Assembly: GCF_001439845.1 (NCBI RefSeq)
Contig: NZ_JYLO01000014.1
Span: 62,001-126,000 of the forward strand
Reading direction: 5' to 3'
Source of the DNA: Pseudomonas lactis
Lineage (GTDB): Bacteria; Pseudomonadota; Gammaproteobacteria; Pseudomonadales; Pseudomonadaceae
Length of the DNA stretch: 64,000 nt
The translations under genes and the position numbers were made by a program. This document shows, one piece after another, positions 25,197 through 32,896 of this stretch. Numbering within the stretch: position 1 is the first letter of the stretch; each line of letters begins with the position of its first letter. The notes under the pieces are model-generated. The model was not told where the DNA came from. It did no database searches and saw only the letters and a list, made by a program, of their open reading frames with translations.

Positions 25197-26036
25197 TCAG
25201 TAAGCCTTGCCCGTCTTGTAGAAATGCTCGTAGCAGAAGTTGGTCGCTTCGATGTAACCCTCAGCACCGCCGCAGTCGAAACGTTGGCCCTTGAACTTGT
25301 AGGCAATCACGCAACCGTCTTTGGCTTGCTTGAGCAGAGCGTCGGTGATCTGGATCTCGCCGCCCTTGCCTGGCTCGGTCTCTTCGATCAGCTTGAAGAT
25401 GTCCGGGGTAAGGATATAACGACCGATGATCGCCAGGTTCGACGGTGCATCTTCCGGTGCTGGCTTCTCGACCATGTCGCGTACACGGATCAGGCCATCG
25501 CCAATATCATCACCGGCGATAACACCGTACTTATTGGTTTCGGTTGGGTTGACTTCCATCACCGCAACGATGGTGCAACGGTATTTCTGGTAGAGCTTGA
25601 CCATCTGGGTCAGCACACCGTCGCCTTCCAGGTTGACGCACAAGTCATCCGCCAGGACCACGGCGAACGGTTCGTCACCGATCAGCGGGCGGCCGGTAAG
25701 GATGGCGTGGCCAAGGCCTTTCATTTGAGTCTGACGGGTGTAGGAGAACGAGCACTCGTCGAGCAATTTACGGATACCGACCAGGTATTTTTCCTTGTCG
25801 GTGCCCTTGATCTGGTTTTCCAGCTCATAGCTGATGTCGAAGTGGTCTTCCAGCGCGCGCTTACCACGACCCGTGACGATGGAGATCTCGTTCAAACCGG
25901 CATCCAGAGCCTCTTCCACACCGTACTGAATCAGTGGCTTGTTCACCACTGGCAGCATTTCTTTGGGCATGGCTTTGGTCGCTGGCAAGAAGCGAGTGCC
26001 GTAACCGGCTGCTGGGAACAAGCATTTCTTGATCAT
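25197..26036 (-). CDS. galU: UTP-glucose-1-phosphate uridylyltransferase
   Basis: A 279-residue enzyme that makes UDP-glucose for LPS core, exopolysaccharide and osmoprotectant synthesis. The nucleotide-binding signature KCLFPAAGYGTRFLPATKAMPKEMLPVVNKPLIQYGVEEA is at residues 3-42. LADDLCV, VEKPAPEDAPSNLAIIGRYIL and the conserved GKGGEIQITDAL follow. The end RFDCGGAEGYIEATNFCY is normal. Full length, with ATG shortly after the start of an untranslated region without other genes. Confidence 0.97.
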   Translation of the reverse strand: MIKKCLFPAAGYGTRFLPATKAMPKEMLPVVNKPLIQYGVEEALDAGLNEISIVTGRGKRALEDHFDISYELENQIKGTDKEKYLVGIRKLLDECSFSYTRQTQMKGLGHAILTGRPLIGDEPFAVVLADDLCVNLEGDGVLTQMVKLYQKYRCTIVAVMEVNPTETNKYGVIAGDDIGDGLIRVRDMVEKPAPEDAPSNLAIIGRYILTPDIFKLIEETEPGKGGEIQITDALLKQAKDGCVIAYKFKGQRFDCGGAEGYIEATNFCYEHFYKTGKAY

Positions 26037-26346
26037 ATGAGTCCTTACAAAGGGCTGTGCGTACGGAATTCGGCGCAGTCTAATCAGGCCGCAGTCACCT
26101 TACAATGGGTCCTGCTGGCGTTGCGATGTCATCATAGAGAAAAAATGTCGGCGTAAGTTCCGCTGATCCTGCAAAGGGTGTCACCAACGGTCAGTCAGCA
26201 CCCGACTTGGCCCCTTGTTTAAAAGGGCTGCAATGGTTTTAGCACGCTTTTGCCCCTCTGGCACTGACCCGCAACAACTTGCGCCCTGCCCCGGCATTTG
26301 GCGCTATCATGAGCGCCTTGAACCAAGACCACGAGATTGCCAACAG

Positions 26347-26532
26347 ATGTCAGAACCCAAAGGTGTAAACGGCTACCTGATCACGAAGCGAGCAGATGGC
26401 TGGCACTTGATCAATTTTCACGGCGACAGCGTTGCCGGTGTATTCGAAACCGAGAGCATGGCGATTGCCGTCGCTGAAGTGTTTGTGGATGAGGCGGGCC
26501 ATGCATCGAGCAAGCGGCCGAAAACCAAGTAA
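26347..26532 (+). CDS. Conserved small protein
   Basis: A 61-residue protein starting MSEPKGVNGYLITKRADGWHLINFHGD. I use this ATG because the longer frame upstream reads as non-coding sequence (Cys/Pro-rich). It is predicted to be a small beta-alpha fold with a basic tail SSKRPKTK. There is no signal peptide. The ribosome site is weak. Function is unknown. It is followed by a terminator and preceded by about 310 bp (26037-26346) holding only the promoter side of galU, in which I see no other gene. Confidence 0.65.
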   Translation: MSEPKGVNGYLITKRADGWHLINFHGDSVAGVFETESMAIAVAEVFVDEAGHASSKRPKTK

Positions 26533-26551
26533 GCCTCATGTGTTGCGCAAG

Positions 26552-26575
26552 AAGCCCCGTGAAAGGGGCTTTTTT
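26552..26575 (+). terminator. Rho-independent terminator
   Basis: Stem AAGCCCC / GGGGCTT with a six-base loop and a T-run, 20 bp after the small gene stop. Confidence 0.88.
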
Positions 26576-26668
26576 GTTTGTCTGTACCTAGATGGCCGTT
26601 CGCTATAACCTTCGACAACGCCACGACAGTGTCAGCGCGCCCTTCCAATACCTCGATGACGAACCTCT

Positions 26669-26950
26669 ATGAAAAAGATCCTGGCACTGACCGCAGTACT
26701 GGCACTCGCCGGCTGCACTACCGCTTCCGACACCTTGCTGAAAAATGGCGAACAAGGCTTGACCATCGACTGCTCGGGCGAGGCCAATTCATGGGCCAGT
26801 TGCTACGAGAAAGCGGACGCATCCTGCGCGGGCACCGGTTACCGCATCGTCGGCACTAACGGAACGCCGGCGCTCAAGGAGAGCGACAAGACCTTGGGCC
26901 AGGACGTGGGCAACTTCAAAGGCCGCAGCGTGGTGGTGGTCTGCAAGTAA
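26669..26950 (+). CDS. Small lipoprotein
   Basis: A 93-residue lipoprotein. The signal MKKILALTAVLALAGC has a lipobox (LAGC, acylated Cys-16) followed by TT, predicting outer-membrane sorting. The mature part has four further Cys (DCSGE, SCYEK, SCAG, VVCK), consistent with two disulfides. It resembles small YecR/TUL4-like secreted lipoproteins only in style; no function is recognised. The start ATG is fixed by the signal sequence. Confidence 0.85.
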   Translation: MKKILALTAVLALAGCTTASDTLLKNGEQGLTIDCSGEANSWASCYEKADASCAGTGYRIVGTNGTPALKESDKTLGQDVGNFKGRSVVVVCK

Positions 26951-26955
26951 GCCTG

Positions 26956-27186
26956 CTACAGGTGCACTTCAGCAAACTTGATCCCCAGGCCACGCAGGGT
27001 TTCGATCAGGTCATCCAGGCGCGCAAATGATTCGACCTCATCCTGCTCGTCCACCAGGAAGTAGCTGCGCCCGCCGCTCTTCTTGAAAAAAACGATCCAC
27101 TCGCCCAAGTCGGCGGGGTTCTGGATGACATGGGTGGCTGAAATCTGGCCTTCAGCATGGCGGGCTTTGACGTGTTCTCGTTTCAT
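26956..27186 (-). CDS. Conserved small protein
   Basis: A 76-residue cytoplasmic protein beginning MKREHVKARHAEGQISATHVIQNP, with GGAAAG as ribosome site at 27186; the longer frame has no such site. The sequence EWIVFFKKSGGRSYFLVDEQDEVESFARLDDLIETLRGLGIKFAEVHL reads as a small alpha-beta fold with an exposed strand (SYFLVDE) and a C-terminal helix. It ends five bases after the stop of the convergent lipoprotein. Function is unknown. Confidence 0.75.
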   Translation of the reverse strand: MKREHVKARHAEGQISATHVIQNPADLGEWIVFFKKSGGRSYFLVDEQDEVESFARLDDLIETLRGLGIKFAEVHL

Positions 27187-27202
27187 AACGGGCTTTCCAG
27201 AA

Positions 27203-27239
27203 AAACAAATGCCGCTCAAACCCAGGGTTTGAGCGGCAT
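27203..27239 (-). terminator. Strong minus-strand terminator
   Basis: A perfect 15-bp inverted repeat (27209-27223 and 27225-27239, arms starting ATGCCGCTC) with a single central base. On the minus strand it is followed by TTGTTTTT. It terminates the lipoprotein gene at 27332. Confidence 0.85.
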
Positions 27240-27331
27240 CTTTGTAGTGAATGCCCGACAGTTTAACGGATGCAGGCCGTCCCTGCAGGGTGATGGCTTT
27301 TTTTATCGGGTTTGAGGGATGAGCCTGTGGC

Positions 27332-27682
27332 TCAACCGGAAATGCACTCTTCCCCTGCCTTCTTCACGTCGCCCGGGCGGATGGGCACATTGGACATGCT
27401 TTCATAAAGCTTGATGCTGCTACCGCTGGAGCGGTCTTCAATTTCAAAGATTGCCGAGGGGTCTGCCGAGAATTTCTGCGGCACGATCACCTGAATACCG
27501 TCTTTATGGGGCTCGATCTGCGGCGGCCGACGGGTCGCCTCCAATTTGCGCACCACACACGCCGCATATTCCTGCGGTTTCTTCCCTGAGATGACCACCA
27601 ATGTTGGCGGGGTCTGCTTGATATCTGCAACCGAAGCACACCCACCTATTGCCAAGGCCAGCACCAACACACTCCACTTCAT
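27332..27682 (-). CDS. Small lipoprotein
   Basis: A 116-residue lipoprotein. The start at 27682 (MKWSVLVLALAIGGC) has GGAGG seven bases upstream and gives a signal with lipobox IGGC. The mature region contains YAACVVRKLEATRRPPQIEPHKDGIQVIVP and a C-terminal EECISG, so one disulfide is possible. No known domain. It is followed by the strong hairpin at 27203-27239. Function is unknown. Confidence 0.85.
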   Translation of the reverse strand: MKWSVLVLALAIGGCASVADIKQTPPTLVVISGKKPQEYAACVVRKLEATRRPPQIEPHKDGIQVIVPQKFSADPSAIFEIEDRSSGSSIKLYESMSNVPIRPGDVKKAGEECISG

Positions 27683-27894
27683 ACAAAAACCTCCGATAAA
27701 GACCCTACGACAGCGGGGATGGTAATTTTCTCCCACCAACGTAGGATTTATCTGTGATAACTCGGTAAATAACTGTTTTAAATTGTCGAAGTCGTCGACG
27801 ACGGCCCGATAATAAACGCGCTGGGGCTGATAAACTCCATCTTAACCTACGTATCGTTCTGATTTTTCAGAAAAAGCCCTTCTGGAGACACCCC

Positions 27895-28197
27895 ATGAAA
27901 TTCATCCACCAGCGTGAGCACCTCAACGAGGGAGACATTGTCGTCATCGAATGCTCGCAGACCTGCAATATTCGCCTGATGAGTGATGCGAACTTTCGCA
28001 GTTTCAAAAACGGCGGCCGCCATACCTACCACGGCGGCGCATTTGATAAATTCCCGGCCAAGATCACCGCACCGAGCACCGGCTTCTGGAACATCACCCT
28101 GGATGTGGTGACCCGTCGCGCCATCAGCGTGACCCGCAAGCCTGCGTTGTCCCACAAGATCCGTATCGTTCGTCGTACCAGCAGCAAGCTGAGCTGA
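27895..28197 (+). CDS. DUF1883 domain protein
   Basis: A 100-residue protein whose sequence matches the DUF1883 pattern: MKFIHQREHLNEGDIVVIECSQTCNIRLMSDANFRSFKNGGRHTYHGGAFDKFPAKITAP, followed by NITLDVVTRR. It is a predicted compact beta fold, cytoplasmic, with no signal. The start is preceded by TGGAGACACCCC. In some bacteria DUF1883 occurs beside TIR-like signalling domains, but here it stands before a 55-residue protein and alkB. Function is unknown. Confidence 0.85.
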   Translation: MKFIHQREHLNEGDIVVIECSQTCNIRLMSDANFRSFKNGGRHTYHGGAFDKFPAKITAPSTGFWNITLDVVTRRAISVTRKPALSHKIRIVRRTSSKLS

Positions 28198-28223
28198 CCC
28201 GAACACCTGACAGGAAAAAAGCT

Positions 28224-28391
28224 GTGACCACCACAACCAAATACGTCATCAAGTACAAGCTCAACGGCGAACGCCGCTTTGAATTCGCCCAGTTGCATAG
28301 CAACAGCGTCGATGAAGCCAAGCAAGCCTTGGCGAAAATTCATGATGCCAGCGACGAAATCACCGACATCAATGTGAGCAAGGCGCTGTAA
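28224..28391 (+). CDS. Conserved small protein (55 residues, GTG start)
   Basis: A short frame starting at GTG 28224 with CAGGA about eight bases upstream. It reads MTTTTKYVIKYKLNGERRF (initiator as Met), then EFAQLHSNSVDEAKQALAKIHDA and ends DINVSKAL. It looks like a real small alpha-beta protein: amphipathic strands followed by a helix, regular codon use and a proper ribosome site. It starts 26 bp after the DUF1883 gene and its stop is 3 bp before the alkB start, so the three are probably one operon. Function is unknown. Confidence 0.75.
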   Translation: MTTTTKYVIKYKLNGERRFEFAQLHSNSVDEAKQALAKIHDASDEITDINVSKAL

Positions 28392-28394
28392 GCC

Positions 28395-29060
28395 ATGCCG
28401 GGCCCTACCGCCGATTTGTTTGCCGATGATGCCTTGCAACAGCCTGCCGGGGGCGAGCAAATTGGCGAAGAATCCTACGTACTGAAGGGCTATGCCCTGC
28501 CCTGGATCGAGCGGTTATTGCCTGAACTGCGGCGTGTCCTGGCTCAATCACCGTTTCGGCAGATGGTCACCCCCGGCGGCTTTACCATGTCGGCGGCGCT
28601 GAGCAGTTGCGGCGAGCTGGGCTGGACCACCGACGCCCGTGGCTATCGCTACAGCCCACTCGACCCGCGCAGCCAGCAACCCTGGCCCGTCATGCCCGCC
28701 ACATTGCGCCAGCTGGCGGTGGCAGCGGCTACCGAGGCCGGTTTCAGCGGTTTTCAACCCGATGCCTGCCTGATCAACCGTTACGTACCGGGGGCGAAAA
28801 TGTCCCTGCACCAGGACAAGAATGAGCGCAGCTACAGCGCGCCCGTGGTCTCGGTGTCCCTGGGGTTGCCGGCGGTTTTCCTGTTCGGTGGCCATTCGCG
28901 CAGCGACAAAACCCAAAAGGTTTCGCTGTTTCATGGTGATGTGGTGGTGTGGGGCGGCGTTGATCGCCTGCGCTTTCATGGCGTGATGCCAATCAAGGAC
29001 GGCGTGCATCCGGTCATGGGCCCGCAGCGCATCAACCTGACCTTTCGCACCGCTGGGTAA
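28395..29060 (+). CDS. alkB: AlkB-type DNA dealkylase
   Basis: A 221-residue 2-oxoglutarate/Fe(II) dioxygenase that removes methyl groups from 1-methyladenine and 3-methylcytosine. The jelly-roll metal motif His-x-Asp is in LHQDKNE, the distal His in RFHGVMPIKDGVHP, and the 2-oxoglutarate-binding RINLTFR is at the C-terminus. The substrate-recognition part includes GFTMSAALSSCGELGW and INRYVPGAKMSLH. The start directly follows the 55-residue gene. With the ada-like gene just downstream it forms an alkylation-repair group. Confidence 0.96.
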   Translation: MPGPTADLFADDALQQPAGGEQIGEESYVLKGYALPWIERLLPELRRVLAQSPFRQMVTPGGFTMSAALSSCGELGWTTDARGYRYSPLDPRSQQPWPVMPATLRQLAVAAATEAGFSGFQPDACLINRYVPGAKMSLHQDKNERSYSAPVVSVSLGLPAVFLFGGHSRSDKTQKVSLFHGDVVVWGGVDRLRFHGVMPIKDGVHPVMGPQRINLTFRTAG

Positions 29061-29135
29061 TTTGACCGCAAGCTTCGGAGTGTCGGGCGCGAGCGGCGGG
29101 CTTAATCTGCTCCGGAACCGTCAAGAGTGCAGGCC

Positions 29136-30209
29136 ATGAACAACGAACACGATCCGCGCTGGGCTGCGATTATTGCCCGTGATGCCAAGGCTGACGCGCT
29201 ATTTGTCTACGGCGTGAAAACCACCGGCGTGTATTGCCGCCCCAGCAGCGCCTCGCGCTTACCGCGCCCGGAAAATATCGAGTTCTTCGACACGCCGGCG
29301 CAGGCCGAGGCCGCCGGTTATCGCCCGAGTAAACGCGCTGCCGGCGACCAGACCCAGTTGGCCGCTCACCATGGGCAACTGGTGGCCGAGGCCTGCCGGC
29401 AAATCGAACAAGCCCAAACCCCGCCTAGCCTGGACATGCTCGCCCAATGCGCCGGGTTGAGTTCGTTTCACTTCCACCGCGTATTCAAAGCCAACACCGG
29501 GTTGACCCCAAAGGGTTACGCCAGCGCCCTGCGTTCGCGCAGAGTGCGCGACGGCCTCAAGGGCCAGCATTCGGTGACGGACACCCTGTACAACGCGGGC
29601 TTTAATTCCAATAGCCGCTTTTATGAAGCCGCCGACCAAGTGCTCGGCATGAAACCCCGAGACTACAAAGGCGGCGGCGCCAATAACACCATCCGCTTTG
29701 CCGTTGGCCAATGCTCGCTGGGGGCGATTCTGGTGGCGCAAAGCCAACGTGGCGTGTGTGCGATTTTACTGGGCGATGATCCGGACAAACTGGTGCGCGA
29801 CCTGCAAGACCAGTTTCCCAAGGCTGAGTTGATCGGCGCGGATCAGGGTTTCGAACAACTGGTGGCCCACGTCGTCGGCTTTGTCGAAGCCCCTGCCGTG
29901 GGCCTGGATTTGCCCTTGGATCTGCGCGGCACGGCCTTTCAGGAGCGGGTGTGGCAGGCGTTGCGCGAAATCCCTGCGGGCAGCACCGCCAGCTATGCGC
30001 AGATTGCCGAGCGTATCGGTGCACCCTCCTCCTTTCGCGCCGTGGCCCAGGCTTGCGGTGCCAACCACCTGGCGGTGGCGATTCCCTGTCATCGCGTGGT
30101 GCGCAGCAATGGCGAGCTGTCGGGCTACCGCTGGGGCGTAGAGCGCAAGCGCCAGTTACTCGAGCGTGAAACCCAGCCCCACAAAACGCCGCTTCCGTCC
30201 AGTGAATAA
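29136..30209 (+). CDS. ada: Ada-type alkylation response regulator/methyltransferase, zinc site lost
   Basis: A 357-residue three-domain Ada protein: N-terminal phosphotriester repair domain (1-75), AraC helix-turn-helix domain (about 80-178: LDMLAQCAGLSSFHFHRVFKANTGLTPKGY) and C-terminal O6-methylguanine methyltransferase domain with AIPCHRVV (Cys-318 acceptor). The N-domain keeps the acceptor Cys-34 (GVYCRPSS), but the other three zinc-ligand positions of E. coli Ada are Ser-38, Ser-65 and Ala-68 (RPSSASR, RPSKRAA). GTG at 29127 is an alternative start. In E. coli, Ada activates alkB; here the two genes are adjacent and co-oriented. Confidence 0.93.
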   Translation: MNNEHDPRWAAIIARDAKADALFVYGVKTTGVYCRPSSASRLPRPENIEFFDTPAQAEAAGYRPSKRAAGDQTQLAAHHGQLVAEACRQIEQAQTPPSLDMLAQCAGLSSFHFHRVFKANTGLTPKGYASALRSRRVRDGLKGQHSVTDTLYNAGFNSNSRFYEAADQVLGMKPRDYKGGGANNTIRFAVGQCSLGAILVAQSQRGVCAILLGDDPDKLVRDLQDQFPKAELIGADQGFEQLVAHVVGFVEAPAVGLDLPLDLRGTAFQERVWQALREIPAGSTASYAQIAERIGAPSSFRAVAQACGANHLAVAIPCHRVVRSNGELSGYRWGVERKRQLLERETQPHKTPLPSSE

Positions 30210-30280
30210 AACAGACTGGCCGGGTGCTGATTGCCCTGCTAAAACAGCGAAAAGCCCTACTAACGCTGGAGAAGCACCCC

Positions 30281-31345
30281 ATGAGCACCTGGCCAGACAC
30301 CCGCATCCTTGACCTGTTGGGCATTGAGGTGCCGATTATCCAGGCGCCGATGGCTGGCGCGACGACCACCGCCATGGTCATCGCCGCCCAGCAAGCCGGT
30401 GCCCTGGGCTCCATGCCTGCGGCGGCGCTGAGCCAGGAGCAACTGCGCGAGGCCTTGGCCCTCATTCGCCAGGCCAGTCATGCGCCGCTAAACGTCAACT
30501 TCTTCTGCCATCAACCGCCCGATGTCGATGACGCGCGGGACCAGGCTTGGAAGGCCTTGCTGCAACCTTACTACCATGAACTGGGCGCCGACTTCGATGC
30601 GCCAACGCCGGTATCCAACCGCGCGCCGTTCAACGACGCAGCCTGCCAAGTGGTAGAAGAGTTTCGGCCAGAAGTAGTGAGTTTTCACTTTGGCTTGCCA
30701 GAGAAGTCCTTACTCGACCGGGTAAAAGCCACCGGTGCCAAGGTGCTGTCATCGGCCACCACCGTCGAGGAAGCCGTGTGGCTGGAACAGCACGGCTGCG
30801 ACGCGATTATTGCCATGGGTATTGAAGCCGGAGGGCATCGTGGCCTGTTCCTCAGCGATGACCTCAACAGCCAGATCGGCTTGATGGCGCTGCTACCGCA
30901 GATTGTCGACGCGGTCAGCGTGCCGGTGATTGCTGCGGGCGGAATCGGCGATGCGCGTGGCATCGTTGCGGCCTTTGCCCTCGGCGCTTCGGCCGTGCAG
31001 ATCGGCACGGCCTACCTGTTCACGCCCGAAGCCACTGTAAGCGCCTCCCATCACCATGCGCTGCGCCATGCCCAGGCCAGCGAAACCGCGCTGACCAACC
31101 TGTTTACCGGCCGCCCGGCGCGGGGCATCGTCAACCGGGTGATGCGTGAACTCGGCGCCATCAACCCGGCGGCCCCGGCGTTCCCCAAAGCCGGAGGCGC
31201 ATTGATGCCGCTCAAGGCCAAGGATGAGGCCGGTTTCAGCAACCTGTGGGCAGGCCAGGCCCTGGGGCTGGGCAAAGACCTGTCCACCTACGACCTGACC
31301 CGCCAATTAGCCGAGCACAGCTTGAGCAAACTCACCCGCGGCTGA
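30281..31345 (+). CDS. Nitronate monooxygenase-like FMN enzyme
   Basis: A 354-residue FMN-dependent TIM-barrel protein of the nitronate monooxygenase (2-nitropropane dioxygenase) family, which oxidises toxic propionate-3-nitronate or nitroalkanes. Characteristic parts are PIIQAPMAGATT near the N-terminus, NVNFFCHQPP, the FMN-phosphate loop IAAGGIGDARGIVAAFALGASAVQIGTAYLFTPE and GIEAGGHRG, which carries the catalytic His. The ATG has GGAGAAG upstream; the longer frame overlaps the ada tail and is less likely. It may be co-transcribed with ada (gap about 70 bp). Confidence 0.92.
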   Translation: MSTWPDTRILDLLGIEVPIIQAPMAGATTTAMVIAAQQAGALGSMPAAALSQEQLREALALIRQASHAPLNVNFFCHQPPDVDDARDQAWKALLQPYYHELGADFDAPTPVSNRAPFNDAACQVVEEFRPEVVSFHFGLPEKSLLDRVKATGAKVLSSATTVEEAVWLEQHGCDAIIAMGIEAGGHRGLFLSDDLNSQIGLMALLPQIVDAVSVPVIAAGGIGDARGIVAAFALGASAVQIGTAYLFTPEATVSASHHHALRHAQASETALTNLFTGRPARGIVNRVMRELGAINPAAPAFPKAGGALMPLKAKDEAGFSNLWAGQALGLGKDLSTYDLTRQLAEHSLSKLTRG

Positions 31346-31383
31346 TTTGAGCAGCAACTTGGCACTGTACCGGCAATGGCCAA

Positions 31384-31409
31384 CCGCTATATATTCCCAT
31401 ACATAGCGG
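31384..31409 (+). promoter_or_regulatory. ModE-type operator upstream of modA
   Basis: An imperfect palindrome with half-sites CGCTATATA and TACATAGCG separated by six bases (TTCCCA), flanked by C and G. This is the known ModE box layout (TATATA-N6-TAYATA with CGC/GCG borders). It lies about 50 bp before modA, as expected for molybdate-ModE repression of transport. Confidence 0.8.
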
Positions 31410-31457
31410 TAAGCCCTCTTTCCTACACCCTGCCGTACACCTTCAAGGAGTTGCCTC

Positions 31458-32210
31458 ATGATGACCCGCGTTTCGCGCCTGGCCCCCCTGCTTGCCGCCT
31501 TTGCCTTGGGTACGGCCCATGCCGATGAAGTTCAGGTGGCCGTGGCCGCCAACTTCACCGCCCCGATTCAGGCGATTGCCGCCGACTTCGAGAAAGACAC
31601 CGGCCATAAACTGGTCGCGGCTTACGGTGCCACGGGGCAGTTCTACACCCAGATCAAAAATGGCGCGCCTTTTGAAGTGTTCCTCAGCGCCGATGACACC
31701 ACCGCGCAAAAACTCGAAAGCGAAGGCGCTACCGTCAAGGGCTCACGCTTTACCTACGCGGTCGGTACCCTGGCGCTGTGGTCGGCCAAAGAAGGCTATG
31801 TGGATGCCAAGGGCGAGGTGCTAAAGAAAAATGAGTTCAAGCATTTGTCCATCGCCAATCCCAAGGCTGCACCCTACGGCTTAGCCGCCACCCAGGTGCT
31901 GGCCAGAGAAGGCTTGACTGACAAGGTCAAGGACAGGCTCGTCGAAGGCCAGAACATCACCCAGGCTTATCAGTTTGTTTCCACCGGCAACGCCGAGTTG
32001 GGCTTTGTCGCCCTCTCGCAGATCTACAAGGACGGCAAAGTCACCAGCGGTTCGGCGTGGATTGTTCCGGCCTCCCTGCATGACCCGATCAAACAGGACG
32101 CCGTGATCCTCAACAAGGGCAAGGACAGCGCCGCCGCCAAGGCCCTGGTGGACTACCTCAAAGGCCCGAAAGCCGCTGCCGTTATCAAATCCTACGGTTA
32201 CGAGCTGTAA
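31458..32210 (+). CDS. modA: Molybdate ABC transporter substrate-binding protein
   Basis: A 250-residue periplasmic molybdate-binding protein. The signal peptide is residues 1-22 (LLAAFALGTAHA-DEVQVAV). The mature protein shows the ModA pattern VAANFTAPIQAIAADFEKDTGHKLVAAYGATGQFYTQIKNGAPFEVFLSADD, with the Ser/Thr anion-binding residues, and YQFVSTGNAELGFVALSQ for the second lobe. The ATG is preceded by CAAGGAGTTGCCTC. First gene of modABC, with the modB start directly after its stop. Confidence 0.97.
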   Translation: MMTRVSRLAPLLAAFALGTAHADEVQVAVAANFTAPIQAIAADFEKDTGHKLVAAYGATGQFYTQIKNGAPFEVFLSADDTTAQKLESEGATVKGSRFTYAVGTLALWSAKEGYVDAKGEVLKKNEFKHLSIANPKAAPYGLAATQVLAREGLTDKVKDRLVEGQNITQAYQFVSTGNAELGFVALSQIYKDGKVTSGSAWIVPASLHDPIKQDAVILNKGKDSAAAKALVDYLKGPKAAAVIKSYGYEL

Positions 32211-32891
32211 ATGCCCCTGTCGAGTGCTGATTTTTCTGCGATCTGGTTGACCCTCAAACTGGCCTCGCTGACCACTCTGATCCTGTTGATCATCGGCACA
32301 CCGATCGCCCTGTGGCTGTCGCGCACCCGTTCCAAGTGGCGCGGCCCCATTGGAGCAGTGGTCGCACTGCCGTTGGTGTTGCCGCCAACGGTCATCGGTT
32401 TTTACTTGCTGTTGGCCATGGGGCCCAACGGCTACGTCGGCCAGTTCACCCAGTGGCTGGGCCTGGGCACCCTCACCTTCAGCTTCGCCGGGCTGGTGAT
32501 CGGCTCGGTGATCTACTCCATGCCCTTCGTGGTGCAGCCGTTGCAGAACGCGTTTTCGGCCATCGGCACGCGCCCGCTGGAAGTGGCCGCGACCTTGCGC
32601 GCCAACCCGTGGGACACGTTTTTCACGGTGATCCTGCCGCTGGCACGCCCTGGGTTTATCACCGCCTCGATCCTGGGCTTTGCCCATACCGTCGGTGAGT
32701 TCGGCGTGGTACTGATGATCGGCGGCAATATCCCGGACAAGACCCGTGTCGTCTCAGTGCAGATCTACGACCATGTCGAATCCATGGAATATGCCCAGGC
32801 CCATTGGCTGGCCGGGGCCATGGTGGTGTTCGCGTTTCTCGTGCTGCTGGCGCTCTATTCCAGCCGCAAAACCAAGATGGGCTGGAGCTGA
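32211..32891 (+). CDS. modB: Molybdate ABC transporter permease
   Basis: A 226-residue inner-membrane permease with five to six membrane spans (first: IWLTLKLASLTTLILLIIGTPIALWL). The EAA loop that contacts the ATPase reads EVAATLRANPWDTFFTVILPLARPGFITASILGF. PLVLPPTVIGFYLLLAMGPNG is typical of ModB. The ATG immediately follows the modA stop, so the genes are translationally coupled. Confidence 0.97.
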   Translation: MPLSSADFSAIWLTLKLASLTTLILLIIGTPIALWLSRTRSKWRGPIGAVVALPLVLPPTVIGFYLLLAMGPNGYVGQFTQWLGLGTLTFSFAGLVIGSVIYSMPFVVQPLQNAFSAIGTRPLEVAATLRANPWDTFFTVILPLARPGFITASILGFAHTVGEFGVVLMIGGNIPDKTRVVSVQIYDHVESMEYAQAHWLAGAMVVFAFLVLLALYSSRKTKMGWS

Positions 32892-32896
32892 TCGCC

